Counted from the first letter of the stretch, positions 49,637-60,259 are shown. The stretch: 64,000 bases of DNA from Lysobacteraceae bacterium (GCA_031263725.1 JAISFF010000036.1:24190-88189), one strand, 5' to 3'. The notes: a model not told the origin generated them from the letters alone. A program made the numbers and translations.

Positions 49637-50820
49637 TGCGCCGGGTTCCCACCGCCGAGCGTCCCGACTGGCGGGAACGCGCCGCCGAGAGCGGCTTCGT
49701 TTTCCATACCATCGATGGCGAGCCGTACTGGGACGAATCCGCGTACTACGCCTTCAGCCTGCGCGAGATCGAGGACGACATCGAGACTCCGACCGAGGAG
49801 TTGCATGCGATGGCGGTCGATCTGGTTGGCGATATCGTCAACAGCGAATGGCGGATGCGGCAGATGGACATTCCGGAACGGTACTGGGATTGGATTGCGG
49901 AAAGCTGGAAGAACCGCGACCCGCACCTGTATGGCCGCATGGATTTCGCCTATGACGGCAAGAGCGCGGCCAAGCTTTACGAGCTGAATTACGATACGCC
50001 GACTTCGTTGTTCGAGTCGGCGTTCTTCCAGTGGCAGTGGCTGGACGACATGCAGAAGCTCGGGCGCCTGCCGGTGGCGGCCGACCAGTTCAACTCGATC
50101 TACGAGTGCCTGGTCGAAGCCTTCGGCGCCATCGCCAAGTACCTGCCCAGGCCGTTCTATCTTTCCGCGGTCGCGGACTCCAACGAGGATCAGGGCACGG
50201 TCGCCTATCTGCACGATTGCGCGGTACAGGCGGGCATCCAGTGCGAGATGTTGAACATCGAGGACATCGGCATCAGCGCCGACGGGCGCTATACCGACCT
50301 CAAGGACCAGATCATCGGCACGCTGTTCAAGCTGTATCCGCTGGAAGACCTGTTCCGCGAGGATTTCGGCGAGTATCTGCCGAAGTCGGACCTGCTGTTG
50401 ATCGAGCCGCCGTGGAAATCGGTGCTCAGCAACAAGGGTATTCTGCCGATCCTGTGGGAAAAGCACAGTGGACATCCCAACCTGTTGCCATCCTATTTCG
50501 ATCAGGCGGTGACCGACTTGCCGCGCGGTTGGGTACGCAAGCCGCTGTATTCGCGCGAAGGCGCCAATATCCGCATGCGCCTGGATGATGGCCGCGAGGT
50601 GACATCCGACGGCCCTTACCAGGGACCGCAGATCCGCCAGGCGGCGCATCCGTTGCCGCAGTTCGACGGCAACTACACCCTGGTGGGCAGCTGGGTGGTG
50701 GCCGACCGCGCCTGCGGCATGGGCATTCGCGAGGATGTTTCGCTGATCACCAAGGACAGCGCGCGTTTCGTGCCCCATGTCATTACCGCCGAAGAGCGCA
50801 GCGGCACCTTGATGGCCTGA
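49636..50820 (+). CDS. ygiC: YgiC-family glutathionylspermidine synthase-like ATP-grasp enzyme
   Basis: 394 residues, resembling the C-terminal synthetase domain of glutathionylspermidine synthase without the amidase half. Seen: YWDESAYYAFSLREIEDDIE, KLYELNYDTPTSLFESAFFQW, LIEPPWKSVLSNKGILPILWE, RGWVRKPLYSREGANI and GSWVVADRACGMGIREDVSLIT, which form the ATP-grasp site. Known family activity: ATP-dependent peptide ligation is predicted, but the physiological substrate is unclear. ATG overlaps the ygiB stop (TGATG). A terminator follows. Confidence 0.9.
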   Translation: MRRVPTAERPDWRERAAESGFVFHTIDGEPYWDESAYYAFSLREIEDDIETPTEELHAMAVDLVGDIVNSEWRMRQMDIPERYWDWIAESWKNRDPHLYGRMDFAYDGKSAAKLYELNYDTPTSLFESAFFQWQWLDDMQKLGRLPVAADQFNSIYECLVEAFGAIAKYLPRPFYLSAVADSNEDQGTVAYLHDCAVQAGIQCEMLNIEDIGISADGRYTDLKDQIIGTLFKLYPLEDLFREDFGEYLPKSDLLLIEPPWKSVLSNKGILPILWEKHSGHPNLLPSYFDQAVTDLPRGWVRKPLYSREGANIRMRLDDGREVTSDGPYQGPQIRQAAHPLPQFDGNYTLVGSWVVADRACGMGIREDVSLITKDSARFVPHVITAEERSGTLMA

Positions 50821-50896
50821 GCGCCGGCGTTGCATCGGCGACGCCGATGCGGGCCGGATGACCATGTTCCGCATGACTTGCCTGTTTTCCCGATGA

Positions 50897-50930
50897 CCGG
50901 AGCCGGACGAAGACGGCTCCGGTTTTTTAT
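50897..50930 (+). terminator. Rho-independent terminator after ygiC
   Basis: CCGGAGCCG (50897-50905) pairs perfectly with CGGCTCCGG (50914-50922), followed by TTTTTTATTT. Confidence 0.93.
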
Positions 50931-51164
50931 TTGGTGCCGCCGGAAACGGTCGGCGTGCCCATATGGAGGTAGCGCCATGTCCGATGCCACAAGCCGATGA
51001 CGGGTCGAATCGGGCGTTTCCGTGCAACTCCCCATCGTTGTCGGATGGAACAGGACTGTCGCCGGGAAGTGACGCGCAATGACCCGATACCGGGAGATGT
51101 CGGTGTGGCGTTGCGGCATTGCCGGTGAGTTCGTGGGCCAGGGGAAGGTGATCCGGCCACGCGG
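50931..51164. other. Spacer between ygiC terminator and his promoter
   Basis: About 230 bases; no gene, repeat or known RNA element seen. Minus-strand frames across it look non-coding. Confidence 0.55.
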
Positions 51165-51213
51165 TTGACGTGGGTTCTTGCTTGAATTAATGTAACAGCT
51201 TGCTATTACATTA
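51165..51213 (+). promoter_or_regulatory. his operon promoter overlapping a near-perfect 26-bp palindrome
   Basis: TTGACG (51165-51170), 17 bases, then TAATGT (51188-51193). Starting at the -10, TAATGTAA (51188-51195) is the inverted repeat of TTACATTA (51206-51213), and the 10 bases between contain AGC/GCT in the same symmetry. The only mismatched positions are the pair 51196/51205 and the centre. This is a classic operator placement, just before a TrpR-type regulator gene (ATG 51219). Confidence 0.75.
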
Positions 51214-51218
51214 TTACG

Positions 51219-51545
51219 ATGAAACAACGCCCTTCAGCCGCCGCCAAGCGTGACAAACAGGCCGCCCTCGATGCGCTGGCGCAGGTGTTGGCCGCGCTGA
51301 AGCGGTCTGATGACGTTCGTGCCTTCCTGCAGGATCTGTGCACGCCGGCCGAACTCGAAGTGATGGCCGACCGCTGGGGAGTGGTGCCGTTGCTGCAGCA
51401 ACGAGTGTCGTATCGCGAGATTCACGGCCTGACCGGCGTCAGCGTCACCACGATCGGGCGCGTCGCCCGCACCATGGAAAATGGCGCTGGCGGCTATGCC
51501 ATCGCGATCGGGCGTCAGACTCGGCGCGGCGCGTCGTCCCATTAG
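51219..51545 (+). CDS. TrpR/YerC-type transcription regulator heading the his operon
   Basis: 108 residues. All-helical TrpR-like fold: [38 protein letters not shown], in two parts, then helix-turn-helix [23 protein letters not shown], similar in layout to TrpR and YerC/YecD. Known: a TrpR-family protein named HisR controls histidine genes in Firmicutes. Inference: this is the autoregulated repressor of this operon, sensing histidine or a related metabolite. The ATG has almost no leader or ribosome binding site, with a predicted start of transcription only about 19 bases upstream. hisG begins 13 bases later. Confidence 0.85.
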   Translation: MKQRPSAAAKRDKQAALDALAQVLAALKRSDDVRAFLQDLCTPAELEVMADRWGVVPLLQQRVSYREIHGLTGVSVTTIGRVARTMENGAGGYAIAIGRQTRRGASSH

Positions 51546-51558
51546 AAGAGAACAGCCA

Positions 51559-52470
51559 ATGAGTCCCACCAAGGCAGTCCCGGCGCGCGACCGGCTGCGC
51601 ATTGCCATCCAGAAAAGCGGCCGTCTGGCCGAGCCCGCCCGCGCCCTGTTGTCGGCCTGTGGCCTGAGCTGGCGCGAGAGCCGCGACAAGTTGTTCTGCT
51701 ATGGCGAATCGCTGCCGGTCGATCTGCTGCTGGTCCGCGACGACGACATTCCCGGCCTGATCGCCGATGGCGTTTGCGATTTCGGCATCGTCGGCCGCAA
51801 CGAGCTGGAGGAACAGGCCGCGGAGCGGCAGCGCAATGGCGTTCCGGAAGCATACCGGGCCGTGCGCAATCTGGGTTTTGGCGGTTGCCGGTTGATGCTG
51901 GCCATTCCGGAAGATTGGGAGTGGCGCGGGGCGGAGCAATTGCAAGGCTTGCGCATCGCCACCAGCTATCCGGCGATCCTGGCGAACTGGCTGGACGCCC
52001 TGGGCGTCGATGCACGGGTGGTCGAACTGTCGGGTTCGGTGGAGATCGCTCCCAAGCTCGGAACCGCCGACCTGATCTGCGACCTGGTATCCAGCGGCGC
52101 GACGCTGGCGGCCAATTCCTTGAAACCGGTCGAAACGCTTCTGCAGAGCGAAGCGGTTCTGGCCGGGTCGACGCGCGCGCCGGACGATGCGCGTGCCGGG
52201 CTGGCGGCCATGCTGCTGCGGCGCCTGGACGGCGTGATGAAGCTGAAGGATCGCAAATTGCTGATGTTCCGCGCCGAACGCAGGAACGTACCGGAACTGG
52301 AACGTCTGCTGCCGGATGCCGATCCGCTGACCCATTTGCCGGACGGAGGCGATTCGATCGCGTTGCAGACCATGTGCCATGGCGCGATCACCTGGCAGCG
52401 GCTGGAAGAGCTGGAGCGCGCCGGCGCACGGGAACTGATGGTATTGGCGGTGGAGCGGGCCTTGGCATGA
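51559..52470 (+). CDS. hisG: ATP phosphoribosyltransferase, long form
   Basis: 303 residues, the long form with its own C-terminal regulatory domain, so no HisZ is needed. [25 protein letters not shown], the [30 protein letters not shown] block (each shown in part) and [19 protein letters not shown] are conserved. First step of histidine synthesis, feedback-inhibited by histidine. ATG at 51559 has AGAAGAGAA upstream; a longer frame from 51481 overlaps the regulator gene and is rejected. Overlaps hisD by 4 bases. Confidence 0.96.
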   Translation: MSPTKAVPARDRLRIAIQKSGRLAEPARALLSACGLSWRESRDKLFCYGESLPVDLLLVRDDDIPGLIADGVCDFGIVGRNELEEQAAERQRNGVPEAYRAVRNLGFGGCRLMLAIPEDWEWRGAEQLQGLRIATSYPAILANWLDALGVDARVVELSGSVEIAPKLGTADLICDLVSSGATLAANSLKPVETLLQSEAVLAGSTRAPDDARAGLAAMLLRRLDGVMKLKDRKLLMFRAERRNVPELERLLPDADPLTHLPDGGDSIALQTMCHGAITWQRLEELERAGARELMVLAVERALA

Positions 52471-53762
52471 ACCGATTGACTTGGAACCCACTGAACGAAG
52501 CACAGCGCGAGGTGGCGCTGACCCGACCGGTACAGACGGTCGCGGCGAAGACGCGCGCAGCCGTCGCCGCTTTGCTCGATGCTGTTCGCCAGCGTGGCGA
52601 TGCCGCGCTGAGGGAAATCACCGCGCGTTTCGATGGCGTCGAACTGGAATCCTTCTTGGTGACGGCGGAGGAATTCGCCGCCGCCGAAGCGGCGGTCGCG
52701 CCGGACCTGCGCCTGGCGATGGCGCAGGCCGCGCAGCGGATCGAAGCCTTCCACCGTGCCGGAATGGGCAAGCCCTATTCGGTCGAGACCGCGCCGGGAG
52801 TGGTGTGCGAGCGCATGATCCGGCCGATCGGCCGGGTGGGGCTTTACGTGCCGGCCGGGACCGCGCCACTGCCGTCGACGGCGTTGATGCTGGGGGTGCC
52901 GGCGCGTCTGGCCGGTTGCTGCGAGGTGACGCTGTGCACGCCGCCACGCAAGGACGGCGGTGTCGATCCCTCGGTATTGGTGGCCGCCCGCCTGACCGGC
53001 GTCAGCAAGGTGTTCAAGCTGGGCGGCGCGCAGGCAATCGCCGCGATGGCGTTCGGCACCGGCAGCGTACCGCGCTGCGACAAGCTGTTCGGCCCCGGCA
53101 ACAGTTTCGTGACCGAAGCCAAGCAGCAGGTGGCGCAGCAGGGGCTGACGGCCATCGACATGCCGGCGGGACCGTCGGAAGTGCTGGTCATCGCCGATGC
53201 CGGCGCCAATCCCGCGTTCGTTGCCGCGGACCTGTTGTCGCAGGCCGAGCATGGTCCGGATTCGCAGGCACTGCTGCTGTCCGACAGCGCGGAACTGATT
53301 GACCGGGTCGAGGAGGAAGTCGCCAGGCAGCTGGCCAGCCTGCCGCGCGCGGCGATCGCCGAAAAAGCGCTGGCTTCCTCGCGCCTGATCCTGGTGGAAA
53401 CACTGCCGCAGGCCTTCGAGATCAGCAATCGCTATGCGCCGGAACATCTGATCTTGGCATTGCGCGCGCCGCGCGACTGGCTCGATCAGGTCGAAGCGGC
53501 GGGTTCGGTCTTCCTTGGCGATTACACCCCCGAGGCATTGGGCGATTACTGTAGCGGGACCAATCACGTATTGCCGACCAGCGGCGCCGCGCGTGCCTAC
53601 AGCGGCGTCAGCGTGGCGAGCTTCCAGAACCATGTCAGCGTGCAATCGGCCAGCGCCGAAGGTATCCGTTCGATCGGCGAATGCGCCTATCTCATGGCCC
53701 GGGCGGAGGGCCTGGACGCACACGCCAATGCGGTCGCCTTGCGGATGGAGGCGGTGTCGTGA
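52467..53762 (+). CDS. hisD: Histidinol dehydrogenase
   Basis: 431 residues. Conserved [83 protein letters not shown] and the zinc-site region YAPEHLIL. Oxidises histidinol to histidine in two NAD-dependent steps. Coupled to hisG (ATGA) and hisC (GTGA). The usual Val-Asp-Lys-Ile segment reads as KLFGPGNSF here, within family variation. Confidence 0.97.
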   Translation: MNRLTWNPLNEAQREVALTRPVQTVAAKTRAAVAALLDAVRQRGDAALREITARFDGVELESFLVTAEEFAAAEAAVAPDLRLAMAQAAQRIEAFHRAGMGKPYSVETAPGVVCERMIRPIGRVGLYVPAGTAPLPSTALMLGVPARLAGCCEVTLCTPPRKDGGVDPSVLVAARLTGVSKVFKLGGAQAIAAMAFGTGSVPRCDKLFGPGNSFVTEAKQQVAQQGLTAIDMPAGPSEVLVIADAGANPAFVAADLLSQAEHGPDSQALLLSDSAELIDRVEEEVARQLASLPRAAIAEKALASSRLILVETLPQAFEISNRYAPEHLILALRAPRDWLDQVEAAGSVFLGDYTPEALGDYCSGTNHVLPTSGAARAYSGVSVASFQNHVSVQSASAEGIRSIGECAYLMARAEGLDAHANAVALRMEAVS

Positions 53763-54838
53763 GCGGGACGCTGACTCTGCTGCGCGAGGATCTGCGCGAA
53801 TTCGCCGGTTATTCGTCCGCGCGCAGCAGTGCGCTGCAGGGCGATATCTGGCTCAATGCGAACGAGTCGGCGTGGGCCAATCCGGCCGATGCCGATGCCT
53901 CCAGCCGGCGCTACCCCGATCCGCAACCGCAGTCGTTGCGTGCGGCCTTGGCTGGTCTCTACGGATGCAGGCCGGAGCAATTGCTGATCGGGCGCGGCAG
54001 CGATGAGGCGATCGACCTGCTGGTGCGGGCGTTGTGCAATCCGGGCCGCGATGCCGTGGTCATCACGCCTCCGGTATTCGGCATGTACGCGGTGTGCGCG
54101 CGTCTGCAGAACGTGCCATTGATGGAAGTTCCGTTACGCGATACCAAAGCGGGGTTCGAGCCGGATTACGCCGCGATCGCGGCAGCCGCGCTGGCGCGCT
54201 CGGCCAAGCTGGTGTTCCTGTGCTCGCCGTCGAATCCCGCGGGTTCGGCGATTCCGCTGGCGGAGGTGGAACGGATGGCGCAGCGTCTGGCCGGTCGCGC
54301 GCTGGTCGTCGTCGATGAGGCCTACGGGGAATTTTCCGAAGTGCCGTCGGCGCTTTCGCTGATGGATCGGTACGACAATATCGCCGTGCTGCACACGCTG
54401 TCCAAGGCGCATGCGCTGGCGGCGGCGCGTATCGGTTGCGTGATCGCCCAGCCCGATCTGATCGCCGCGTTGCGGCGTTGCCAAGCGCCGTATCCGGTTC
54501 CGGTTCCCAGCCTGCGGCTGGCACTGGCCGGACTTGCGCCGGATGCATTGCGGCAGACCGCGGCGAGAGTGGATGAGATCAAGCGCGAGCGCGAACGCAT
54601 GTGCGCGGCCCTGGCGGCCATTGCCGGCGTCAAGCGGGTCTATCCTTCGCAGGGCAATTACCTGCTGGCGCGGTTCGAGGATGCCGAGGCGGCATTCCAG
54701 GCACTGCTGGCGGCGGGGGTGGTGGTGCGCGATCAGCGCGCCGCGCCGCAGCTCGGCGATGCGTTGCGGATCACCATCGGCAGCCCGGAACAGAACCAGC
54801 GCGTCCTCAGCGCGTTGCGGAGCGGAACACAGGCATGA
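53759..54838 (+). CDS. hisC: Histidinol-phosphate aminotransferase
   Basis: 359 residues, fold-type I PLP enzyme. [40 protein letters not shown] and [12 protein letters not shown] are seen. The PLP lysine is in [16 protein letters not shown]. Converts imidazole acetol phosphate to histidinol phosphate. Start GTG 53759 overlaps the hisD stop. Confidence 0.97.
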   Translation: MSGTLTLLREDLREFAGYSSARSSALQGDIWLNANESAWANPADADASSRRYPDPQPQSLRAALAGLYGCRPEQLLIGRGSDEAIDLLVRALCNPGRDAVVITPPVFGMYAVCARLQNVPLMEVPLRDTKAGFEPDYAAIAAAALARSAKLVFLCSPSNPAGSAIPLAEVERMAQRLAGRALVVVDEAYGEFSEVPSALSLMDRYDNIAVLHTLSKAHALAAARIGCVIAQPDLIAALRRCQAPYPVPVPSLRLALAGLAPDALRQTAARVDEIKRERERMCAALAAIAGVKRVYPSQGNYLLARFEDAEAAFQALLAAGVVVRDQRAAPQLGDALRITIGSPEQNQRVLSALRSGTQA

Positions 54839-55908
54839 CCCCGATACTTTTCATCGACCGTGACGGCACCCTGATCGAGGAGCCGGCCGACTTCCAGATC
54901 GATGCATACGAGAAGCTGCGCTTCGTCCGCGACGTGATCCCCGCATTACTGAAACTGCGCGATGCCGGCTATCAGTTCGTGATCGTCAGCAATCAGGATG
55001 GCCTCGGCAGCGAAGCCTACCCGCAGGAAAGTTTCGATGGTCCCAACGATCTGATGCTGCAGATTTTCGCGAGCCAGGGCATCCGCTTCCGCGATGTGCT
55101 GATCGACAAAAGCTGGCCCGAGGAAAACAGGCCGACCCGCAAGCCGGGCATCGGCCTGATGCTGCCGTACCTGCGGGATCGCAGCATCGATTGGGCGCGG
55201 TCGGCGATGGTCGGTGACCGCGTGACCGATATCCAGTTCGCGGAGAACATGAAGATTCGCGGCTTCCAGCTCGGGACCGAACAGTTCGGCGGCGAATGGG
55301 ACTGGGCCGGGATCGCGCACGAACTGGCCGACGCGCCGCGGCGAGCGCAGGTACAGCGCGATACCAGGGAAACCCGCATCCTGGTCGAAGTCGATCTGGA
55401 TCAGGCCGGCGATCCGGTCGTTTCCACCGGCCTGCCGTTCTTCGATCACATGCTGGAGCAGCTCGGCAAGCACGGAGGATTCGCCTTGACCATCCGCGCC
55501 GGGGGCGATCTGCATGTCGACGAGCATCACACCATCGAGGATACCGGCCTGGCCTTGGGACAGGCGCTGCGGCAGGCGCTGGGGGACAAGCGCGGTATCG
55601 GCCGCTATGGATTCACTCTGCCGATGGACGAAACACAGGCCAGCGCCGCGCTGGATTTCAGCGGCAGGCCGTACTTCGTTTTCGATGGCGCTTTCAAACG
55701 CGAGAAGGTCGGTGATCTGCCGACCGAAATGGTTCCGCATTTTTTCCGTTCGCTGTGCGATGCGGGAGGGATCAACCTGCATCTGAGCGTGCGAGGCGAC
55801 AACGATCATCATCAGGTCGAGGCGGCTTTCAAGGCGGTGGCGCGCACGCTGAGGCAGGCGATACGGCGTGAAGGCGATGCCTTGCCTTCGACCAAGGGGG
55901 TTCTGTGA
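54835..55908 (+). CDS. hisB: Bifunctional histidinol-phosphatase / imidazoleglycerol-phosphate dehydratase
   Basis: 357 residues. The N-terminal HAD phosphatase has [13 protein letters not shown] and VSNQDGLGS. The C-terminal dehydratase (from about residue 180) has [19 protein letters not shown], the metal-binding [19 protein letters not shown] and a second [13 protein letters not shown]. The fusion is typical of gammaproteobacteria. Overlaps both neighbours by 4 bases. Confidence 0.98.
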   Translation: MTPILFIDRDGTLIEEPADFQIDAYEKLRFVRDVIPALLKLRDAGYQFVIVSNQDGLGSEAYPQESFDGPNDLMLQIFASQGIRFRDVLIDKSWPEENRPTRKPGIGLMLPYLRDRSIDWARSAMVGDRVTDIQFAENMKIRGFQLGTEQFGGEWDWAGIAHELADAPRRAQVQRDTRETRILVEVDLDQAGDPVVSTGLPFFDHMLEQLGKHGGFALTIRAGGDLHVDEHHTIEDTGLALGQALRQALGDKRGIGRYGFTLPMDETQASAALDFSGRPYFVFDGAFKREKVGDLPTEMVPHFFRSLCDAGGINLHLSVRGDNDHHQVEAAFKAVARTLRQAIRREGDALPSTKGVL

Positions 55909-56522
55909 GCCCGGGCGAAAAAGGCTTGATTGCGGTCGTCGATGCCGGTGGCGCGAATCTGGGTTCGGTCTGCTATGCGCTGGAACGTCTGGGCGCCAGG
56001 CTGGAGGTGGTCACCGAAGCGTCCGCGCTGGAGCGCGCCGAGCGCGTGATCCTGCCGGGAGTGGGCGCCTCGCCGCATGCCATGCAGCGACTGCGGCGGC
56101 AGAGCCTGATCGAACCGTTGCGCAAGTTGCGCAAGCCGTTGATGGGCATCTGCCTGGGCATGCAATTGCTGTACGAGCACTCCGAGGAAGGCGCTGTCGA
56201 ATGCCTCGGCCTGATTCCCGGCGTAGTGCGGCACATGCGCGCGGGAACCGGCCTGCGGATTCCGCACATGGGTTGGAACCAGTTGCTGGCGATGCGCGAG
56301 TCGCCGCTGCTCGACGGCATCGCCGATCATTCCAACGTCTATTTCGTGCATGGCTATTCGGCGCCGGTGACGCCCGATACGGTGGCTGCGTGCAATTATG
56401 GCGGTCTGTTCACGGCGGTGGTGCAACGCGGACTTTACTGCGGTGCGCAGTTCCATCCCGAACGTTCCTCGGCGGCAGGCGCCCGTATCCTGCGCAATTT
56501 CCTGGAGATGGATTTTTCATGA
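55905..56522 (+). CDS. hisH: Imidazole glycerol phosphate synthase, glutaminase subunit
   Basis: 205 residues. Class I glutamine amidotransferase: [15 protein letters not shown], the nucleophile Cys in [18 protein letters not shown], and the His/Glu pair in [10 protein letters not shown]. Supplies ammonia to HisF. Start GTG overlaps hisB by 4 bases. Confidence 0.97.
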   Translation: MSPGEKGLIAVVDAGGANLGSVCYALERLGARLEVVTEASALERAERVILPGVGASPHAMQRLRRQSLIEPLRKLRKPLMGICLGMQLLYEHSEEGAVECLGLIPGVVRHMRAGTGLRIPHMGWNQLLAMRESPLLDGIADHSNVYFVHGYSAPVTPDTVAACNYGGLFTAVVQRGLYCGAQFHPERSSAAGARILRNFLEMDFS

Positions 56523-57253
56523 GCTTTGTCGTTTACCCGGCGCTGGATATTCGTGGCGGACGCGTGGTGCGGTTGGCGCAGGGCGACTACACGCGGGAAA
56601 CCCGGTATGGCGAGGACGTATTGGAGCGCGCGCAGGCGTTTGCCGATGACGGTGCGCAATGGATGCATCTGGTCGATCTGGACGCGGCGAAGGCGGGCGG
56701 CTATACCTTGCTCGACCGCCTGCACGAAATCGCCAGCCGTACCGGCCTGCAGGTCCAGACCGGAGGCGGCGTCCGTTCGCGCGACGATGTCAGGAGGATT
56801 CTGGATGCAGGCGCCGCCCGGGTGGTGATCGGGTCGCTGGCGGTGCGCGAGCCGGAATCGGCGATCGCGTGGCTGCATGAGTTCGGTCCGGACCGCATCA
56901 CCGTGGCGCTGGATACGCGTCAGGACGAGCAGGGCGTCTGGCGCCTGCCCGTGCATGGCTGGACCGAGACCGCCGCGCAGACACTGGACGGATTCGCTGT
57001 CCGCTACGCCGATGCCGGACTGCGCCATCTGTTGTGCACGGACATTTCGCGCGACGGCATGATGGCGGGTCCCAATCTGCAGTTGTACGCGCATCTTCGC
57101 CAACGCGCGCCGGCTCTGTCGATCCAGGCCTCCGGCGGAGTCCGCGATCTGGCCGATGTCGGTGGCGCGCGCGCGACCGGTTGCGCCGGTGCGATCCTGG
57201 GCAGAGCCCTGCTGGAAGGCAAGCTCGTTCTCAGGGAGGCCTTGGCATGTTGA
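56519..57253 (+). CDS. hisA: ProFAR isomerase HisA
   Basis: 244 residues, beta/alpha barrel. [60 protein letters not shown] (in parts) and [18 protein letters not shown] mark the active site. Overlaps hisH by 4 and hisF by 7 bases. Confidence 0.97.
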   Translation: MSFVVYPALDIRGGRVVRLAQGDYTRETRYGEDVLERAQAFADDGAQWMHLVDLDAAKAGGYTLLDRLHEIASRTGLQVQTGGGVRSRDDVRRILDAGAARVVIGSLAVREPESAIAWLHEFGPDRITVALDTRQDEQGVWRLPVHGWTETAAQTLDGFAVRYADAGLRHLLCTDISRDGMMAGPNLQLYAHLRQRAPALSIQASGGVRDLADVGGARATGCAGAILGRALLEGKLVLREALAC

Positions 57254-58020
57254 ACCGGCGCATCATTCCCTGCCTGGACGTGCGCGGCGGACGCGTAGTC
57301 AAGGGTGTCCGTTTCCGCGATCATGTGGACATGGGCGATATCGTCGATCTGGCAATGCGCTACCGCGACCAGGGTGCGGACGAACTGGTGTTCTACGACA
57401 TCGGTGCCAGCCCCGAAGGCCGTTCGGTCGATTATGGCTGGGTCGAACGGGTGGCGCGTTTGATCGACATTCCATTCTGCGTGGCTGGCGGGATTCGCGA
57501 TGTCGCTACCGCGCGCGCGGTGTTGTGTGCGGGCGCGGACAAGATTTCCATCAATACGCCGGCGCTGGAACGGCCGGCACTGATTTCCGAACTGGCCGGA
57601 GCCTTCGGCGTGCAGTGCGTCGTGGTCGGCATCGACTCGATCCGGGAGCAGGACGGAGAATGGCGCGTGCGTCGCTATACCGGCGATCCGGACAAGACGC
57701 AGGCATTGTCGATCCGCACTCTGGACTGGGTGCTGGAGGCACAGAGCCTCGGTGCCGGCGAGATCGTGCTCAACTGCATGGACAACGACGGCGTGCGCCG
57801 CGGCTACGACATCGCGCAGCTGCGTGATGTCCGCGCCCTGTGCCATATTCCGTTGATCGCGTCCGGCGGCGCCGGCGGGATGGCGCATTTCGCCGAGGTC
57901 TTCGAACAGGCCGATGTCGACGGCGCGCTGGCGGCCAGCGTCTTTCACAGCGGCGCGATTCCGATTCCGGAACTGAAACGTTATCTGCGGGGGAGAAACA
58001 TCGAGGTGCGCAATGACTGA
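57247..58020 (+). CDS. hisF: Imidazole glycerol phosphate synthase, cyclase subunit
   Basis: 257 residues. [19 protein letters not shown] with the catalytic Asp, [12 protein letters not shown], and the second catalytic Asp in [14 protein letters not shown]. Works with HisH at the branch to purine synthesis (AICAR release). Overlaps hisI by 8 bases. Confidence 0.98.
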   Translation: MLNRRIIPCLDVRGGRVVKGVRFRDHVDMGDIVDLAMRYRDQGADELVFYDIGASPEGRSVDYGWVERVARLIDIPFCVAGGIRDVATARAVLCAGADKISINTPALERPALISELAGAFGVQCVVVGIDSIREQDGEWRVRRYTGDPDKTQALSIRTLDWVLEAQSLGAGEIVLNCMDNDGVRRGYDIAQLRDVRALCHIPLIASGGAGGMAHFAEVFEQADVDGALAASVFHSGAIPIPELKRYLRGRNIEVRND

Positions 58021-58651
58021 CACACAGGCTTCGGCCGATATCGCATCGGCGGCCGGCTTGCAGATCGACCGGTTGGATTGGAACAAGGGCGGCGGCTTGC
58101 TTCCCGCCATCGTCCAGGATGCGGCGAATCTGCGCGTGTTGATGCTGGGCTACATGAATCGCGATGCGTTGCAGGCCACGTTGCAGAGCGGCCGCGTCAC
58201 TTTCTACAGCCGCGGCAAGCAGCGCCTGTGGACCAAGGGCGAAAGCTCCGGGCATTTTCTGGAACTGGTCGCCATCCAGGCCGATTGCGATGCCGATACG
58301 TTGCTCGTGCTTGCCAACCCGTTGGGGAATACCTGCCATCTGGACCGGCCCAGTTGTTTTCCCGAGGCCGCTGGCGATTTTCTGTTCGAGCTGGATGCGC
58401 TGATTGCGGGCCGCGAGCGCGAGCGGCCGCAAGGCAGCTATACGACCAGGCTGTTCGAAAGCGGCGTGCGCAGGATCGCGCAGAAAGTCGGCGAAGAGGG
58501 TGTCGAAACCGCTCTGGCCGGCGTCGCGCAGGAAGATGAGGATTTGCTGGGCGAATCGGCGGATCTCATCTACCACCTGCTGGTGCTGCTGCGTTCGCGC
58601 GGTCTGTCGCTGCACGACGTGGTGAGCCTGCTGAAGATGCGTCACCGCTAG
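58013..58651 (+). CDS. hisI: Bifunctional phosphoribosyl-AMP cyclohydrolase / phosphoribosyl-ATP pyrophosphatase
   Basis: 212 residues, HisIE fusion. The N-terminal cyclohydrolase part has [33 protein letters not shown] and the zinc residues [10 protein letters not shown] and CHLDRPSCF. The C-terminal pyrophosphatase has [28 protein letters not shown] (split) and [13 protein letters not shown]. Last gene of the his operon. Confidence 0.97.
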   Translation: MTDTQASADIASAAGLQIDRLDWNKGGGLLPAIVQDAANLRVLMLGYMNRDALQATLQSGRVTFYSRGKQRLWTKGESSGHFLELVAIQADCDADTLLVLANPLGNTCHLDRPSCFPEAAGDFLFELDALIAGRERERPQGSYTTRLFESGVRRIAQKVGEEGVETALAGVAQEDEDLLGESADLIYHLLVLLRSRGLSLHDVVSLLKMRHR

Positions 58652-58669
58652 ACACATGCCGGACGGACG

Positions 58670-58693
58670 ACGACCGCCGGTTTCGGCGGTCGT
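58670..58693 (+). terminator. Stem-loop after the his operon
   Basis: ACGACCGCCG (58670-58679) pairs perfectly with CGGCGGTCGT (58684-58693) across GTTT. No T-tract follows on the plus strand, so it is at best a weak terminator. It sits between convergent genes. Confidence 0.45.
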
Positions 58694-58735
58694 ATGCATG
58701 ACTGGATCGTGTGCGCCCGGACAGGACCGTCCGCG

Positions 58736-59809
58736 TCAGGGCGTGATCGAGATTTTCATGACGCCGTCGCGCTGATTGGCGAACAGGTCGTAGGCGGCTT
58801 CGATATCGTCCAGCTTGTAATGATGCGTGACCAGCGGTTTGAGATCCGCGCGGCCGGATGCCACCACTTCGAGCAGGCGACGCATACGTTCCTTGCCGCC
58901 GGGACACAGCGTGGTGACGATGGTCTTGTCGCCGAGACCGGCGCTGAACGCATCCAGCGGCACCTTCAGATCGTTGGAATAGACGCCCAGGCTCGACAGC
59001 GTGCCACCGGGCCTGAGCACGCGCAGCGCCGACTCGAAGGTTGATTGCGTGCCCAGCGCCTCGATGGCGACATCGACGCCGCGGCCGTCGGTCAGCTCCA
59101 TGATCTGCTGGACCGGATCGCCGGCCTTGAAGTCGACGATATGACTGGCGCCGAGCTTTCGCGCGACCGCTTGCCGGGCGGGGATGGTATCGACGCCGAT
59201 GATGGTGGTGGCGCCCTTCAGTCTGGCACCGGCCACCGCGCACAGGCCGATGGGGCCCAGCGCGAATACGACGACGGTATCGCCGATCCGGACCTTGCCG
59301 CGTTCTGAGGCGGAGAAGCCGGTGGACATGATGTCCGGACACATCAGCACTTCATCGTCGGTCAGGCCGTCCGGAATCGGACTGAGGTTGACCATCGCAT
59401 CGGGGACCAGTACGTACTCCGCCTGGCAGCCGTCGATGGTGTTGCCGAGTTTCCAGCCGCCCATGGCGGTATAGCCATGTTGGGTGCCGGGGCCATCCTG
59501 CGAGGAGCATCCACAAAGGCAGGCGTAGCTGTGGCCGCTGGGAGTGATCGCGCCGGCGATGACGCGCTGGCCTTCGCGATAGCCCTTGACTTGGGAACCC
59601 AGCTTCTCGACGACCCCCACTGGTTCGTGGCCGACGATCAGTCCCTTGGCGACCGGAAACTGGCCTTTCAATATATGGATATCGGTGCCGCAGATCGTGG
59701 TGGTGGTGACCCTGATCAGGGCATCTGTCGGTCCGACATCGGGAATCGGCCTGTCTTCCAGGACGATCCGGTTTTTTTCCACGAATACGGCTGCTTTCAT
59801 TCTAGGCAT
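58736..59809 (-). CDS. Zinc-type NAD(P)-dependent alcohol dehydrogenase
   Basis: 357 residues, medium-chain dehydrogenase. Catalytic zinc ligands: C40 in TICGTDIH, and H61/E62 in GHEPVG. The nucleotide-binding segment is VFALGPIGLCAVAGA. The usual four-Cys structural zinc lobe is replaced by a short YACLCGCSSQDGPGTQHG stretch with C97, C99 and C101 only. The segment MCPDIMSTGFSASERG suggests the secondary-alcohol or isopropanol-dehydrogenase-like branch. A perfect GGAGG lies 7 bases before the ATG, overlapping a palindrome. Single gene, convergent with hisI. Substrate not identifiable. Confidence 0.88.
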   Translation of the reverse strand: MPRMKAAVFVEKNRIVLEDRPIPDVGPTDALIRVTTTTICGTDIHILKGQFPVAKGLIVGHEPVGVVEKLGSQVKGYREGQRVIAGAITPSGHSYACLCGCSSQDGPGTQHGYTAMGGWKLGNTIDGCQAEYVLVPDAMVNLSPIPDGLTDDEVLMCPDIMSTGFSASERGKVRIGDTVVVFALGPIGLCAVAGARLKGATTIIGVDTIPARQAVARKLGASHIVDFKAGDPVQQIMELTDGRGVDVAIEALGTQSTFESALRVLRPGGTLSSLGVYSNDLKVPLDAFSAGLGDKTIVTTLCPGGKERMRRLLEVVASGRADLKPLVTHHYKLDDIEAAYDLFANQRDGVMKISITP

Positions 59810-59819
59810 GACAAAACCT

Positions 59820-59834
59820 CCAATTGAATTGGAT
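59820..59834 (-). promoter_or_regulatory. Palindrome overlapping the ribosome binding site of the alcohol dehydrogenase
   Basis: TCCAATT-G-AATTGGA is a perfect 7-bp inverted repeat. In the mRNA, its 3' arm runs into the GGAGG site, so it could act as an operator or hide the ribosome binding site. Confidence 0.4.
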
Positions 59835-60259
59835 GGATACGGTTGAGAAAAACGGGCTTTTCAAAAATGGGAGAAAACCGGGGCAGGCACGGGCGGCGCG
59901 TGTCAGCCATCGTTTCATACGTCATGTACCAAACTCCCGGTGTCATGATCGGACGACAATAGCAGAATCGCGCGGAATATGGTCGTGTCGGGGGAGAACA
60001 GACCCGTGTGCTTTCGGCAGGTCAAGGGTTCCGTCGCACCGAAACCAGCAGGAGCGCCGGACGTTCGGCTTCCTTTTCCCAGCGCCAGCCAATCCCGGGT
60101 CTGCGCCTTGGCAGGACTCCAATCCTCGATTCCGGCAAAGAATGTGGGATCGTCATGGATGTTTTGTGCGATGTGGCATGGGCTCGGGCAGGGATGCCGC
60201 ATTGTCGGCGACGCAGGCCGGGTCCCTCAAATATTGCTGTCAGCGCCGCGGGAAGGCGA
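59835..60259. other. Apparently non-coding spacer
   Basis: About 425 bases between the start of the dehydrogenase gene and the end of the TlpA-like gene. Open frames exist on both strands but none has a ribosome binding site, a sensible start or a recognised product. The dehydrogenase promoter (minus strand) should be here. Confidence 0.5.

Noticed and set aside
59915..60202. 96-codon minus-strand frame in the spacer beside the alcohol dehydrogenase
   Set aside because: The translation looks vaguely like dispersed hypothetical sequences annotated in some Xanthomonadaceae, but there is no ribosome binding site and I cannot verify a family.
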